A DNA stretch of 40,270 nt from GWA1-40-21 sp038078215 (GTDB taxonomy: Bacteria; Patescibacteriota; Minisyncoccia; Phycocordibacterales; GWA1-40-21), in the NCBI GenBank assembly GCA_038078215.1, contig JBBUED010000011.1, positions 1-40,270 of the forward strand, written 5' to 3'. The first letter of the stretch is position 1. Every line of letters begins with the position of its first letter. The translations under genes and the position numbers were made by a program. Positions 21,372 through 28,622 of this stretch are shown here, in pieces. The notes beneath the pieces are model-generated. The model had not been told where the DNA came from. It worked only from the letters and a program-made list of their open reading frames with translations, and did not search any database.

Positions 21372-22445
21372 TTACTTAACTCCGCCCGCGAACAAAATGT
21401 TTGGCTTCATTCGGAGGGAGCGGGCAGAGGGTTCGTCGGCGAAGCCTAAGCGGAAAAGCATAGGGATGGTCTTACCTTCGGTTCCGAAAGTTCTTTCTAT
21501 ATCGGAATAGGCGGTCTTGATAGTTTCCAGATGACTTTGACTGAAAGCCTCTTTGTCTCCTCCTTTGATTCTTTCCATAAAATAAATCACGCCGGTGCAT
21601 GGATGAACGCTCAATCCTAATTCAGTCGCTTTAAGCCACACTTTCTCCGCCGTCCGGCCGGCATTCACAAAATCTTCGCGACTGTTCCCTTTTGCGACCA
21701 CGACGGCTAAAGCTCCCGAGTTCGCGTATTTTTCAGCATTCTCTTTCGCTATCATTTTTGAAACTTTTCCGATCTTGTTTAAAATTTTAAGGATAATCCA
21801 GTTTTTAAAAAGCTTCACGCCCTTGAGCTGATGAGGCAGAAATTCAAGAGTTTTAATGTAAAATCCCCCCGCCTTACCCTGTTCTTCTTCATTCCAAAGA
21901 ATATGTTCGTAAAAAAAATCATGCAATTTTTTGTTCTCAAAAATAATCTGCTCATTAACGGCAAGCGCTTTACCCAGAACATTGAGCGATTCTTCATCAT
22001 CAAGAATTTTCAATTCTCCGAAACCGGTTTCTCGCGCCGTTTCAATCAACTGCTTCTTTTGTTCGGCAAACAATCTTTGATGCGCGTGATCCTTCCTGTT
22101 GGTGCATCTCTTAGCGATAAAAGGATAGAGGGGCAATTCTCTGGGATTAGTCCGGTCAAGTGTCAACGTGGCGACAAGATTCGGCTCTTCTTTTATTGGA
22201 AACAATTTTACGCTCGCTTTATAGCCGTATTTCAAAGCGGCGATTACAATGTTTTCAATAAGCGCGCCGTGCGCGACATATGAACCTTTTTGCCCGAAAT
22301 TGTATAAAGACGCGTCCGCCTCCGGCACATTAAAAATATGAATATTGCTTCCATCCACCGCAAATTTCCAAGGCTGGCAATTCTCTCCGGATGGAGAAAG
22401 AACTCCATCAGCAATAATTTTTTGAATATCAATATCGTTGTCCAT
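21372..22445 (-). CDS. Nitroreductase-family flavoprotein
   Basis: A member of the FMN-dependent nitroreductase fold. From MDNDIDIQKIIADGVLSPSG it runs 357 aa. SPSGENCQPWKF is the classic FMN-binding start, YVAHGALIENIVIAALKYGY matches the long central helix, and KVWLKATELGLSVHPCTGVI is the C-terminal flavin/substrate region. It is longer than the usual 200-220 aa, with a middle insert (about residues 110-250, partly hydrophobic). The frame extends to a TTG at 22535, but a promoter (22515-22542) overlaps that start. It lies next to the E1-like gene. The two together resemble the ThiF-nitroreductase fusion I recall for mycobacterial Rv1355c. The redox substrate is unknown. Confidence 0.8.
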   Translation of the reverse strand: MDNDIDIQKIIADGVLSPSGENCQPWKFAVDGSNIHIFNVPEADASLYNFGQKGSYVAHGALIENIVIAALKYGYKASVKLFPIKEEPNLVATLTLDRTNPRELPLYPFIAKRCTNRKDHAHQRLFAEQKKQLIETARETGFGELKILDDEESLNVLGKALAVNEQIIFENKKLHDFFYEHILWNEEEQGKAGGFYIKTLEFLPHQLKGVKLFKNWIILKILNKIGKVSKMIAKENAEKYANSGALAVVVAKGNSREDFVNAGRTAEKVWLKATELGLSVHPCTGVIYFMERIKGGDKEAFSQSHLETIKTAYSDIERTFGTEGKTIPMLFRLGFADEPSARSLRMKPNILFAGGVK

Positions 22446-22514
22446 ATCTTTTCTATGCAATAAATAATAGTAAAATTTTGAATTTGAAGCGGTTTTAATC
22501 AAAAACTCATTTAA

Positions 22515-22542
22515 ATTGTATAATAAAATAGACAATAAACAA
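22515..22542 (-). promoter_or_regulatory. Candidate promoter of the nitroreductase gene
   Basis: On minus, TTGTTT (22537-22542), 16 nt, TACAAT (22515-22520), giving a leader of about 60 nt. An inverted repeat TAGACAAT/ATTGTCTA (22529-22564) overlaps the upstream part and could be an operator. Confidence 0.45.
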
Positions 22543-22580
22543 CAATTGTCATTGATATTGTCTAATATCTAATATTGAAT

Positions 22581-23777
22581 TTACAGACCGAAAATTTTTT
22601 TGAAAGATTCGGCGATTTGGCGGCGTTTTTCAATCTCTTCCGCAGAATTGTAATTTGGCGTGAGTTTCTCATCCAGAGAAATGAGGGCGCGATTGTTTTC
22701 AATCGGCTGATTATTGAGAATTTTGCGGACGCAATACGCCACAGCCGAGCCGTTTATGAGAGCGGCGCCGCCGAGCTGGGGCCACGAAACGATGGTTTTG
22801 CCCATTTCAAGAAGAGACTGTTGCATTCTTTCCGTCACATTTTCCGGACCGACATGCTTGGTTATCATTCTGCCGATTCCGAATTTGTCAAGCTTGGAAA
22901 GCATTTCGTAGGATACCTCGCCCATTCTCCCTTGGAAGAATGGCGTGTTCTGGTCAAGGTCATATCTCTCAACATCCACCACGGCATTGTCGCCGTTGTC
23001 CGCCGCCATCACCACCGCGATTTTATGTTTTTTCGCTTGCTCTCTTATAAGATACTTCACCGCCAAGTTATCAAGCTCGTCTATTACAATGTCCAATCCG
23101 TCAAAAAATCTTCCGATATTTTCTTTGGTAAGCCCGTCAGGAAACAATTCCACTTCAGCGTAAGGATTGATTTCGTAAATCTCTCGGGCGGTCATCTCCA
23201 CTTTCAAAACGCCTAAATTGTCCACGCCGGTCCTTATTCTGTTCGTATTGGAAAGAGCCAAGCGGTCAAGGTCAGCAAGCTTGATTCGTTTTGCTCCGCC
23301 TTGAAGGACAATCGCGAGAGCGACACTGTTGCCGACGCTAAGTCCGCCGATGCCGACAGTGGCGTTGTAAAATTTTCCCTGTTCCTCTTTGTTTATCAGA
23401 TTTTTATTTCTGGCGGTTCTCACCATCTGAAAATCATCTTCCTCCAAAATGTGCGCCAATTTGGAAAGCCACGGAAAATAAACCCATCGGCCGCGCTGCC
23501 AGATTGGAAATTCTTTCTCCATCGCGGAATAATAATCTTCAAATTTTTTCTTGAAATCGGGAGCGTAAACCATACTTGGATTCTTAACCGCGAAGAGTTC
23601 ATTCTGCTGTTCTTTGTAATCATCGACTACACATTGAATTTTTCCGGACGCAAATAAACTACTGGCGGATTTCTGATCGCTCTCTATTTTAAAATCAAAA
23701 ATAGCCGGTTTGGAATCAACCGCTACTGCCGCCTTTTCATCTAAATGTTTTTTCAATTCTTGCGATGTGTTTTTCAT
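22581..23777 (-). CDS. E1-like (ThiF/MoeB family) adenylyltransferase
   Basis: A 398-aa protein with an N-terminal extension of about 125 residues and a Rossmann E1 domain. The nucleotide-binding stretch is VGIGGLSVGNSVALAIVLQG, then KLADLDRLALSNTNRIR. The DELDNLAVKYLIREQAKKH segment is the usual D-x-x-DN region, and VMAADNGDNAVVDVERYD follows. In the family this domain adenylates a carboxylate, usually the C-terminus of a ubiquitin-like or sulfur-carrier protein. There is no CxxC zinc pair, only two cysteines, and no obvious catalytic cysteine in the normal place, so it may only adenylate or transfer. The start is 15 nt after the PaaK-like gene (same operon). Confidence 0.85.
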   Translation of the reverse strand: MKNTSQELKKHLDEKAAVAVDSKPAIFDFKIESDQKSASSLFASGKIQCVVDDYKEQQNELFAVKNPSMVYAPDFKKKFEDYYSAMEKEFPIWQRGRWVYFPWLSKLAHILEEDDFQMVRTARNKNLINKEEQGKFYNATVGIGGLSVGNSVALAIVLQGGAKRIKLADLDRLALSNTNRIRTGVDNLGVLKVEMTAREIYEINPYAEVELFPDGLTKENIGRFFDGLDIVIDELDNLAVKYLIREQAKKHKIAVVMAADNGDNAVVDVERYDLDQNTPFFQGRMGEVSYEMLSKLDKFGIGRMITKHVGPENVTERMQQSLLEMGKTIVSWPQLGGAALINGSAVAYCVRKILNNQPIENNRALISLDEKLTPNYNSAEEIEKRRQIAESFKKIFGL

Positions 23778-23792
23778 ATTTAATAAAATAAA

Positions 23793-25352
23793 TTATAACT
23801 CATTTTTCAAAACAGCGCTTTTCTTAATTTTTCCAGAATCATCTTTCTTCACCCACTTCTGTTTTATTCCGCTTTTAAAATAAAGAGGGTGCTCGTAAGG
23901 CCATAAAACAATTTTCGGAACGACTCTTTCGGGCATCATATTGGCGTTATTTTTGTGTTCCGCGCTATTTTTTAATAGCGATTCAACTATTGATTCCGTT
24001 ATTTCTTTTTGCAAAGATTTTCCGGGCTTGATGCCATTTTTGAGTTCAATGTTAATTTCCAGATATTCATCATGTTTTCTGTCATGTTTGGTGGACATCG
24101 TAAACCTGCCCGTAATGCGATTGGCAAATTTAGCCCGCTCAAGCCCGCCCTTCACATACTCTGAAAAAATAATCGCTCCGTAGAGCTTAGTGGACATATC
24201 CGTCCTCTCATACAAATACACTGACGGCAATTCGGAAATTGTGTTTTGGAACCCGGCGATTTTCGCCTCTTTTCTTATATCAATCCCGCGCGACTTAAAA
24301 ATAGAATCCGCTTCGTTGAAACTGACTACTCCGCCGGTGTCCCCTATCGCATATCTTACGAAAGGTATCGTATTGTTGCCGGTACAATAGATATTCTTGT
24401 CTGACGCTTCAAAATTCAAGAATTCCGGATTGAATTGGGCGAAAGTCGGCAGGCGATTCGCTTCGGCGAATAAATCATTGTAAATATTTTTCCTATCAAG
24501 AGCCGTTCTCCTCATCAAAATATTTAGCGGAGTTTCTATCGCCATTGTGCCTATGTCGGCGCTTCCGTAAATATTCATGGTGTCCGTGTGAATGTCCCGT
24601 ATTCCCGTCTTGTCAATTATGTATTCTCTGAATTTCTCGGAAAAAGATTCGGCCGCAAATATTATTCTCACATTATGGTCTTTCCATCTCACGCCATGAC
24701 CTTCGGCTTCATCAACAACATCTTTCATAAATGGAGGGTAACCGCAAAGTATGATTTGATCAAACTTCGGGCCGATATTCTTCAGGGCTTCAAAAATTTC
24801 TTTTTTGTTGACTCCCGGCGCGATGATCGCAAGAGGATAACCTCGGTCAGAAATCAATTTGAAGGCTTGATAAGTTATGAGTCCGCCTATCCAGACACCC
24901 ATGCCAAAGCACACTATGACTAAAGTCGATTTATTGATATCAATTCGGCTGTTCTCAAGAAAAATTTGGTGATAAATTGAAGATTGCCAATCTAAAATGT
25001 GATTGCGAGGAAAATAAAAAGGTGCTCCGGTTGAACCTGATGTGGAGGTGAAAACTAAAGATTTTTTCATATGTCCCTTCCATGTCAGATCCTCAAGCGG
25101 ATATCGACGCAGATAATTTTCCTTGCTTGTCGGAGGAACCGATTTGAAATCTTCAAAATTTTTTATCTTGGACGGATTGATTTTGTTTTTCCGCAGAAAG
25201 TCCTTATAAGCCGGCACTCTTTCAGCCACTTCACGGAAAAGTCTAAGTGACACTTCTTCAGCTCTTCTTGTCCAATAATCGCTTTTTTTCTCCTTTAAGC
25301 GCTTTATTGTTTTCTCAGCTTTTTTCTTCTCTTCTCTATTATTTATATTCAT
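23793..25352 (-). CDS. PaaK/CapK-like adenylate-forming enzyme
   Basis: A 519-aa protein of the ANL superfamily, phenylacetate-CoA ligase/CapK branch: ATP-dependent activation of a carboxylic acid as an acyl-adenylate. Motifs: the PVYxDF-like AYKDFLRKNKINPSKIKNFE, the P-loop-like TSTSGSTGAPFYFPR, a mid-domain GYPPFMKDVVDEAE, IYGSADIGTMAIE in place of the YG.TE motif, and a C-terminal PLYFKSGIKQKW that may hold the late lysine. The start is MNINNREEKK at 25352 (GGAAAG just upstream); the frame continues to a TTG at 25394. It is the first gene of the cluster. The substrate is unknown; aromatic acids are typical of the branch. Confidence 0.8.
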   Translation of the reverse strand: MNINNREEKKKAEKTIKRLKEKKSDYWTRRAEEVSLRLFREVAERVPAYKDFLRKNKINPSKIKNFEDFKSVPPTSKENYLRRYPLEDLTWKGHMKKSLVFTSTSGSTGAPFYFPRNHILDWQSSIYHQIFLENSRIDINKSTLVIVCFGMGVWIGGLITYQAFKLISDRGYPLAIIAPGVNKKEIFEALKNIGPKFDQIILCGYPPFMKDVVDEAEGHGVRWKDHNVRIIFAAESFSEKFREYIIDKTGIRDIHTDTMNIYGSADIGTMAIETPLNILMRRTALDRKNIYNDLFAEANRLPTFAQFNPEFLNFEASDKNIYCTGNNTIPFVRYAIGDTGGVVSFNEADSIFKSRGIDIRKEAKIAGFQNTISELPSVYLYERTDMSTKLYGAIIFSEYVKGGLERAKFANRITGRFTMSTKHDRKHDEYLEINIELKNGIKPGKSLQKEITESIVESLLKNSAEHKNNANMMPERVVPKIVLWPYEHPLYFKSGIKQKWVKKDDSGKIKKSAVLKNEL

Positions 25353-25548
25353 AGACTTTCCAATCTGCTCAATAACTGAAAATACGACTTTCAATGGCGT
25401 ATTTAACTTACAAAATTATTGTCTAGTATTTAGAAATGCAATATTAATTTTTAAAATAATATTCTTCATATTAAAACTGTGTAGAGAGGCTTTGTCTTTA
25501 ATTTTTACTCATAAACAATACAATACTTTTTCTTAAAATCAAAGCATT

Positions 25549-25578
25549 AAAAAAAACCCCTCGAATAAAGGGGTTTTT
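25549..25578. terminator. Bidirectional intrinsic terminator
   Basis: CCCC (25557-25560) and GGGG (25570-25573), extended by the A-run and T-run, form the stem. It ends the small minus-strand gene at 25613 and insulates the cluster downstream. Confidence 0.85.
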
Positions 25579-25612
25579 ATGGATTTTAAAAAAAATAAGA
25601 TACGGGAGAATC

Positions 25613-25837
25613 TTATAATTTCATTTCAAAAGTAACTCTGGCGTGAAGTAAATTGGTTCCCTTATTAAGGGTAAGAAGTCTGTTTTTTACTTTTACTCCT
25701 ATTGGGATCCCGCCGGATTCTTCTATCGCATTCTCATTCATAACATTGGCGGCAAGCGCTTTTTCCTTCAATTTACTGAAAATTTTTTCGTTTATGTCGC
25801 CAATATCCCCTTCAATAATCAATGTTCCGTTTTTCAT
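25613..25837 (-). CDS. Hypothetical protein, 74 aa
   Basis: Not recognised. A small soluble protein starting MKNGTLIIEGDIGDINEKIF, with alternating hydrophobics (beta strands) around a helix FSKLKEKALAANVMNENAIE, and ending LLHARVTFEMKL. The start ATG has SD TAGGAG 6-7 nt upstream. Upstream codons in frame (to 25927) overlap the divergent promoter and are excluded. It is monocistronic with a strong terminator. The beta-alpha-beta look is compatible with a small binding domain, nothing more specific. Confidence 0.6.
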   Translation of the reverse strand: MKNGTLIIEGDIGDINEKIFSKLKEKALAANVMNENAIEESGGIPIGVKVKNRLLTLNKGTNLLHARVTFEMKL

Positions 25838-25914
25838 TTTTACTCTCCTATCTATTAAACTATTAAACAAAAAAAATAAATTACAACTTCCTAAAAATAG
25901 ACTAGAACAATACA

Positions 25915-25943
25915 TTGAATTAAGCAAGCTTTTGTCCTATAAT
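25915..25943 (+). promoter_or_regulatory. Promoter of the TerC-like gene predicting a leaderless mRNA
   Basis: TTGAAT (25915-25920), 17 nt, TATAAT (25938-25943), then 8 nt to the ATG at 25952. Close to consensus. Confidence 0.8.
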
Positions 25944-25951
25944 TTCCGCTT

Positions 25952-26884
25952 ATGAATTTAATATCCATTGTTTTGATTATCGGCGGGCTTTTCGTTTTTG
26001 AAACGGTAACCAGCATAGACAACGCCATAATCAACGCCGAGGTTCTGCAGACGATGAAGCCGAAAGCCAGACGGTGGTTTTTATTGTGGGGTTTTATTAT
26101 CGCCGTATTCGCCGTAAGAGGATTGCTCCCGTGGCTTATCGTCTGGCTTACCACTCCCGATTTGGGCCCGTGGGGCGCTATGACGGCGGCCTGGAGCGGA
26201 GATCCCAAGGTGATGGAAGCGATTGAAATGTCCTCTCCTATAATCCTTATCGGCGGAGGAATTTTTATGATTTTTCTCTTTTTTCATTGGCTTTTTATGG
26301 AGCCGAAAAACTACGGTCTGCGCGGAGAAAAATTTTTCCATGAAAAAGGAGTTTGGTTTTTCGCCGTAGTGTCGGCGATACTTACCACTATCGTTTGGTT
26401 CGCCCTCAAACAAAATCCAATGATGGCCTTCGGCGCCGTCATCGGCTCCACCGCTTTTTTCATCACTCACGGTTTCAAGCAGAACGCCGAGCAGAAAGAA
26501 AAAGAATTGCTGAGCGAAGGCTTTTCCGACACCGCCAAAATATTTTATCTGGAAGTGATAGACGCCACCTTCTCAATAGACGGCGTTTTGGGCGCATTCG
26601 CTTTCACGATGTCCGTACCTTTAATATTGCTTGGCAACGGCCTGGGCGCTTTCGTCGTCCGCCAGCTCACCATCGGCAACATTGATAAAATAAAAAAATA
26701 TGTTTTCCTTAAAAACGGCGCAATGTATTCCCTGCTTTTCTTGGGAACAATAATGATTGTGGACAGCTTCGGTTTCCACATCCCCGTCTGGTTTTCGCCT
26801 GTCACCGCCACTTCCATCGTCGGCTACTTTTTCTGGAAGTCAAGGGGGCATAATAAAAGAGTATTAAAAATTAAAAAAGGATAA
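25952..26884 (+). CDS. TerC/DUF475-family integral membrane protein
   Basis: A 310-aa polytopic protein with about eight or nine membrane helices. Two related acidic helix motifs are visible, FETVTSIDNAIINAEVLQ near the N-terminus and LEVIDATFSIDGVLGAFAF near residue 200, which is the duplicated signature of TerC-like transporters. DUF475 proteins share this layout. Some TerC relatives export Mn2+ or protect against metals; the substrate here is inferred only. The gene is transcribed alone on plus from a consensus promoter, with its stop inside a strong terminator. The RGHNKRVLKIKKG tail is basic and cytoplasmic. Confidence 0.82.
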   Translation: MNLISIVLIIGGLFVFETVTSIDNAIINAEVLQTMKPKARRWFLLWGFIIAVFAVRGLLPWLIVWLTTPDLGPWGAMTAAWSGDPKVMEAIEMSSPIILIGGGIFMIFLFFHWLFMEPKNYGLRGEKFFHEKGVWFFAVVSAILTTIVWFALKQNPMMAFGAVIGSTAFFITHGFKQNAEQKEKELLSEGFSDTAKIFYLEVIDATFSIDGVLGAFAFTMSVPLILLGNGLGAFVVRQLTIGNIDKIKKYVFLKNGAMYSLLFLGTIMIVDSFGFHIPVWFSPVTATSIVGYFFWKSRGHNKRVLKIKKG

Positions 26885-26916
26885 ATGATTTAAGTAACAA
26901 TCATTTATCCTTTTTA
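26876..26916. terminator. Terminator overlapping the end of the TerC-like gene
   Basis: AAAGGATAAATGAT pairs with ATCATTTATCCTTT across a short loop, followed by T residues. The TerC stop codon lies within the 5' arm. It also serves the convergent minus-strand gene at 26936. Confidence 0.85.
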
Positions 26917-26935
26917 ATAACTCGTAATAAACTTC

Positions 26936-27421
26936 TTAAAGATCAATCGGTAAAATATGACTATCATCAAAGACATCGTCTTCCCCGAAAATAAACACTT
27001 CCTTGTACTCTCTTGTGCAAAAGAAAAGCCAGTTTAGTTTTTTATTGTCAAATTCTTTTTTAAAATTTTTTACCACTCTAACTCCTTCTCCTTGCTCGTA
27101 TCTTATTTTTTCTTCCGCTATCCCCATTGCCACAACCTCGCCTTGTTTCGTCCTTATGAAATAAGTGTAGATTGTGGCTCCCCGGTTAGTTCTCTCCTTC
27201 AGTATAAACCTTTCTTTGCCATCTATTAAGGCGCTTTCTAAAACATTAGTTTCCGTCAAAGCATAATGACCGGGAACAACCCAATTACCCAGACTGATAG
27301 AGATAATACAGCCTGAAACAAGACCGCACCATCCAAGGCCTAAAAAATCAGCAACATTACTTTCTCTTCTTTTTGAACCAAAAATTAACCACAACAAGAT
27401 TACAACGACAACAATGACCAT
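26936..27421 (-). CDS. Hypothetical membrane protein, 161 aa, with a poly-G ribosome-binding site
   Basis: Not recognised. Two hydrophobic segments lie at the N-terminus (VIVVVVILLWLIFG, and LGLGWCGLVSGCIISISLG), followed by a soluble domain of about 110 residues (FILKERTNRGATIYTYFIRT, VVAMGIAEEKIRYEQGEGV) that looks beta-rich and would sit on one side of the membrane. The start ATG at 27421 is preceded by a run of nine G (plus-strand C at 27428-27436) with a 6-nt spacer, the only SD candidate. The same arrangement occurs at 225-518. It shares a terminator with the convergent TerC-like gene. Confidence 0.6.
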   Translation of the reverse strand: MVIVVVVILLWLIFGSKRRESNVADFLGLGWCGLVSGCIISISLGNWVVPGHYALTETNVLESALIDGKERFILKERTNRGATIYTYFIRTKQGEVVAMGIAEEKIRYEQGEGVRVVKNFKKEFDNKKLNWLFFCTREYKEVFIFGEDDVFDDSHILPIDL

Positions 27422-27516
27422 TTTTTACCCCCCCCTTTTTTTTTCAAAAAATTTCCGATTTAAATTTTCAAAGATTCTGTCAAGACTATATATTAGTTTT
27501 CAAAAAAGTCAAGGTT

Positions 27517-27664
27517 TTGCAACAGTAACTGTTCACACCCCTTCTGTCATTCCCGCGTATACGGGAATCTAGACCTTCGACGATTGAATCTGGATTCCCG
27601 CGTATGCGGGAATGACAAAGAAAACACAAAAGGAATGGGTGGGTGTGAACAGTTACCGTTGCAA
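27517..27664. mobile_element. 148-nt MITE-like element with 24-nt terminal inverted repeats
   Basis: The left end 27517-27540 and right end 27641-27664 are inverse copies with one mismatch (TTGCAACAGTAACTGTTCAC plus ACCC). Nested inside is a second palindrome (27546-27616) made of two facing dRS3-like units (GTCATTCCCGCGTAT..GGGAATC). No transposase is encoded, so any movement would need help in trans. A minus-strand frame across it is a by-product of the repeats. Confidence 0.7.
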
Positions 27665-27673
27665 CAAAATTAT

Positions 27674-27710
27674 CACTTGGAAGTGGAAGCGAAGCTCCCA
27701 TTTCCAAGTG
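27674..27710. repeat. 17-bp inverted repeat after rpsP (possible terminator)
   Basis: CACTTGGAAGTGGAAGC and GCTCCCATTTCCAAGTG flank GAA; two mismatches. On minus it lies 14 nt after the rpsP stop and is followed by a T-containing tract, so it may end the rpsP transcript. CACTTGG..CCAAGTG also recurs in the 28219 and 36258 repeats. Confidence 0.55.
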
Positions 27711-27723
27711 ACTACCGAAAAAA

Positions 27724-28101
27724 TTAAGCTGCAGGTGTCGTAGCTTCGCTCGTTGTTGCCACTGGCGCGGCAGGTTCGGCCACGGATTCTTTCTTGGCTT
27801 CCTCTTTCACTTCTTTAACAATCGGCTTCTTTTTTGGCAAAACATTTATCTTTTTGCCGCTTATAACTTTTTCATTTACAAGCATATTATGCATAGTTTC
27901 TGAAACTTGAGCGCCGTTTGAAATCCAATATTTTATTCTTTCGCCGTTTATTTTGTTATTGCCTTTCCCTTCCCTGAAATCATGCGAACCGAGAATCTCC
28001 AAAGCCTTGCCGCTTTTCGGACCCATCTTGGAATCAACAAGCACAATACGGAAAGACGGTTCGTTCTTCCTGCCCACTCTTTGTAACCTTATTTTTAACA
28101 T
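27724..28101 (-). CDS. rpsP: Small-subunit ribosomal protein bS16
   Basis: A component of the 30S subunit. The first 80 or so residues are standard bS16 (MLKIRLQRVGRKNEPSFRIV, then LVDSKMGPKSGKALEILGSH, then INGERIKYWISNGAQVSETM). A Lys/Glu/Ala/Pro/Thr-rich, low-complexity tail of about 40 residues follows, ending in repeated APVATTSEATT-like sequence. Such tails occur on some bS16 proteins. The gene stands alone here, whereas many bacteria have rpsP-khpA-rimM-trmD in one operon; khpA and trmD are 8 kb away in this window. Its promoter predicts a leaderless transcript. Confidence 0.93.
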   Translation of the reverse strand: MLKIRLQRVGRKNEPSFRIVLVDSKMGPKSGKALEILGSHDFREGKGNNKINGERIKYWISNGAQVSETMHNMLVNEKVISGKKINVLPKKKPIVKEVKEEAKKESVAEPAAPVATTSEATTPAA

Positions 28102-28108
28102 AAACAGT

Positions 28109-28137
28109 ATGCTAACAGAAAGTCATTGAGAGGTCAA
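28109..28137 (-). promoter_or_regulatory. rpsP promoter predicting a leaderless mRNA
   Basis: On minus, TTGACC (28132-28137), 17 nt, TAGCAT (28109-28114), then 7 nt to the ATG at 28101. It has the same spacing as the proS promoter. Confidence 0.65.
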
Positions 28138-28218
28138 TGAAAACGCAGGTTGTAGGTGGTAGGTGTTAGGTTGTAGGTTTCAGAAAGAATAGAAACTAGC
28201 CAATAAAGACAAAATTAC

Positions 28219-28441
28219 GCAAAAGCACTTGGTATTTGCTTGGTATTTGGTAGTCGGAGTACCAAGTGGGCGCAAAAGCACTTGGTATTTGCTTGGTATT
28301 TGGTAGTCGGAGTACCAAGTGGGCGNNNNNNNNNNNNNNNNNNNNNNNNNNNNNNNNNNNNNNNNNNNNNNNNNNNNNNNNNNNNNNNNNNNNNNNNNNN
28401 NNNNNNNNNNNNNNNNNNNNNNNNNCAGTACCAAGTGGGCG
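28219..28441. repeat. 53-bp tandem repeat interrupted by a scaffold gap
   Basis: Two full 53-bp units (28219-28271, 28272-28324) are identical, a third starts at 28325, and a unit end reappears after the gap (28426-28441). Each unit contains ACTTGGTA..TACCAAGT arms and the 22-mer TTGGTAGTCGGAGTACCAAG(TG) that also forms the palindrome next to trmD. The copy number is unknown. Confidence 0.85.
28326..28425. other. Assembly gap (100 N)
   Basis: Exactly 100 N, a conventional placeholder, so the true length is unknown. It falls inside the tandem repeat, which explains the assembly break. Any frames reading through the N are artefacts. Confidence 0.98.
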
Positions 28442-28504
28442 CATGAATCAGATCAGAAGATTAAATTTGATTTGAATCATTTAATTTAACACGAAATATC
28501 AGTT

Positions 28505-28556
28505 TTCTAAATGGTACACATTTTCAGCGATCGCTGAAAATGTGTACCATTTAGAA
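28505..28556. repeat. 52-bp perfect palindrome upstream of rnr
   Basis: Two 26-nt arms (TTCTAAATGGTACACATTTT then CAGCGA, centre GATC) with no mismatch and no loop. It lies 30 nt upstream of the rnr -35 box. It could be a protein-binding site, a cruciform, or the terminator-like remains of a mobile palindrome. Confidence 0.9.
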
Positions 28557-28585
28557 TGTGGCGATTATGAAATAATAGGAAAAAA

Positions 28586-28615
28586 TTAACACTAAATTGA
28601 AAATTCTGATACAAT
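28586..28615 (+). promoter_or_regulatory. rnr promoter that decides the start codon
   Basis: TTAACA (28586-28591), 18 nt, TACAAT (28610-28615) with TGA before it (extended -10). The -10 box covers the upstream ATG at 28614, and the GTG at 28623 is 7 nt after it, as in the other leaderless genes here. Confidence 0.65.
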
Positions 28616-28622
28616 GCGAATT

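Noticed and set aside
27486..27707. 73-codon minus-strand ORF
   Set aside because: It runs through the MITE-like element and dRS3-like units (FLCHSRIRGNPDS is a typical repeat translation) and has no SD.
28219..28441. Possible CRISPR array
   Set aside because: The units are adjacent 53-bp repeats without unique spacers, and no cas genes are present.
28180..28475. ORFs of 68-84 codons crossing the N run
   Set aside because: They read through 100 unknown bases and a tandem repeat, so they are artefacts.
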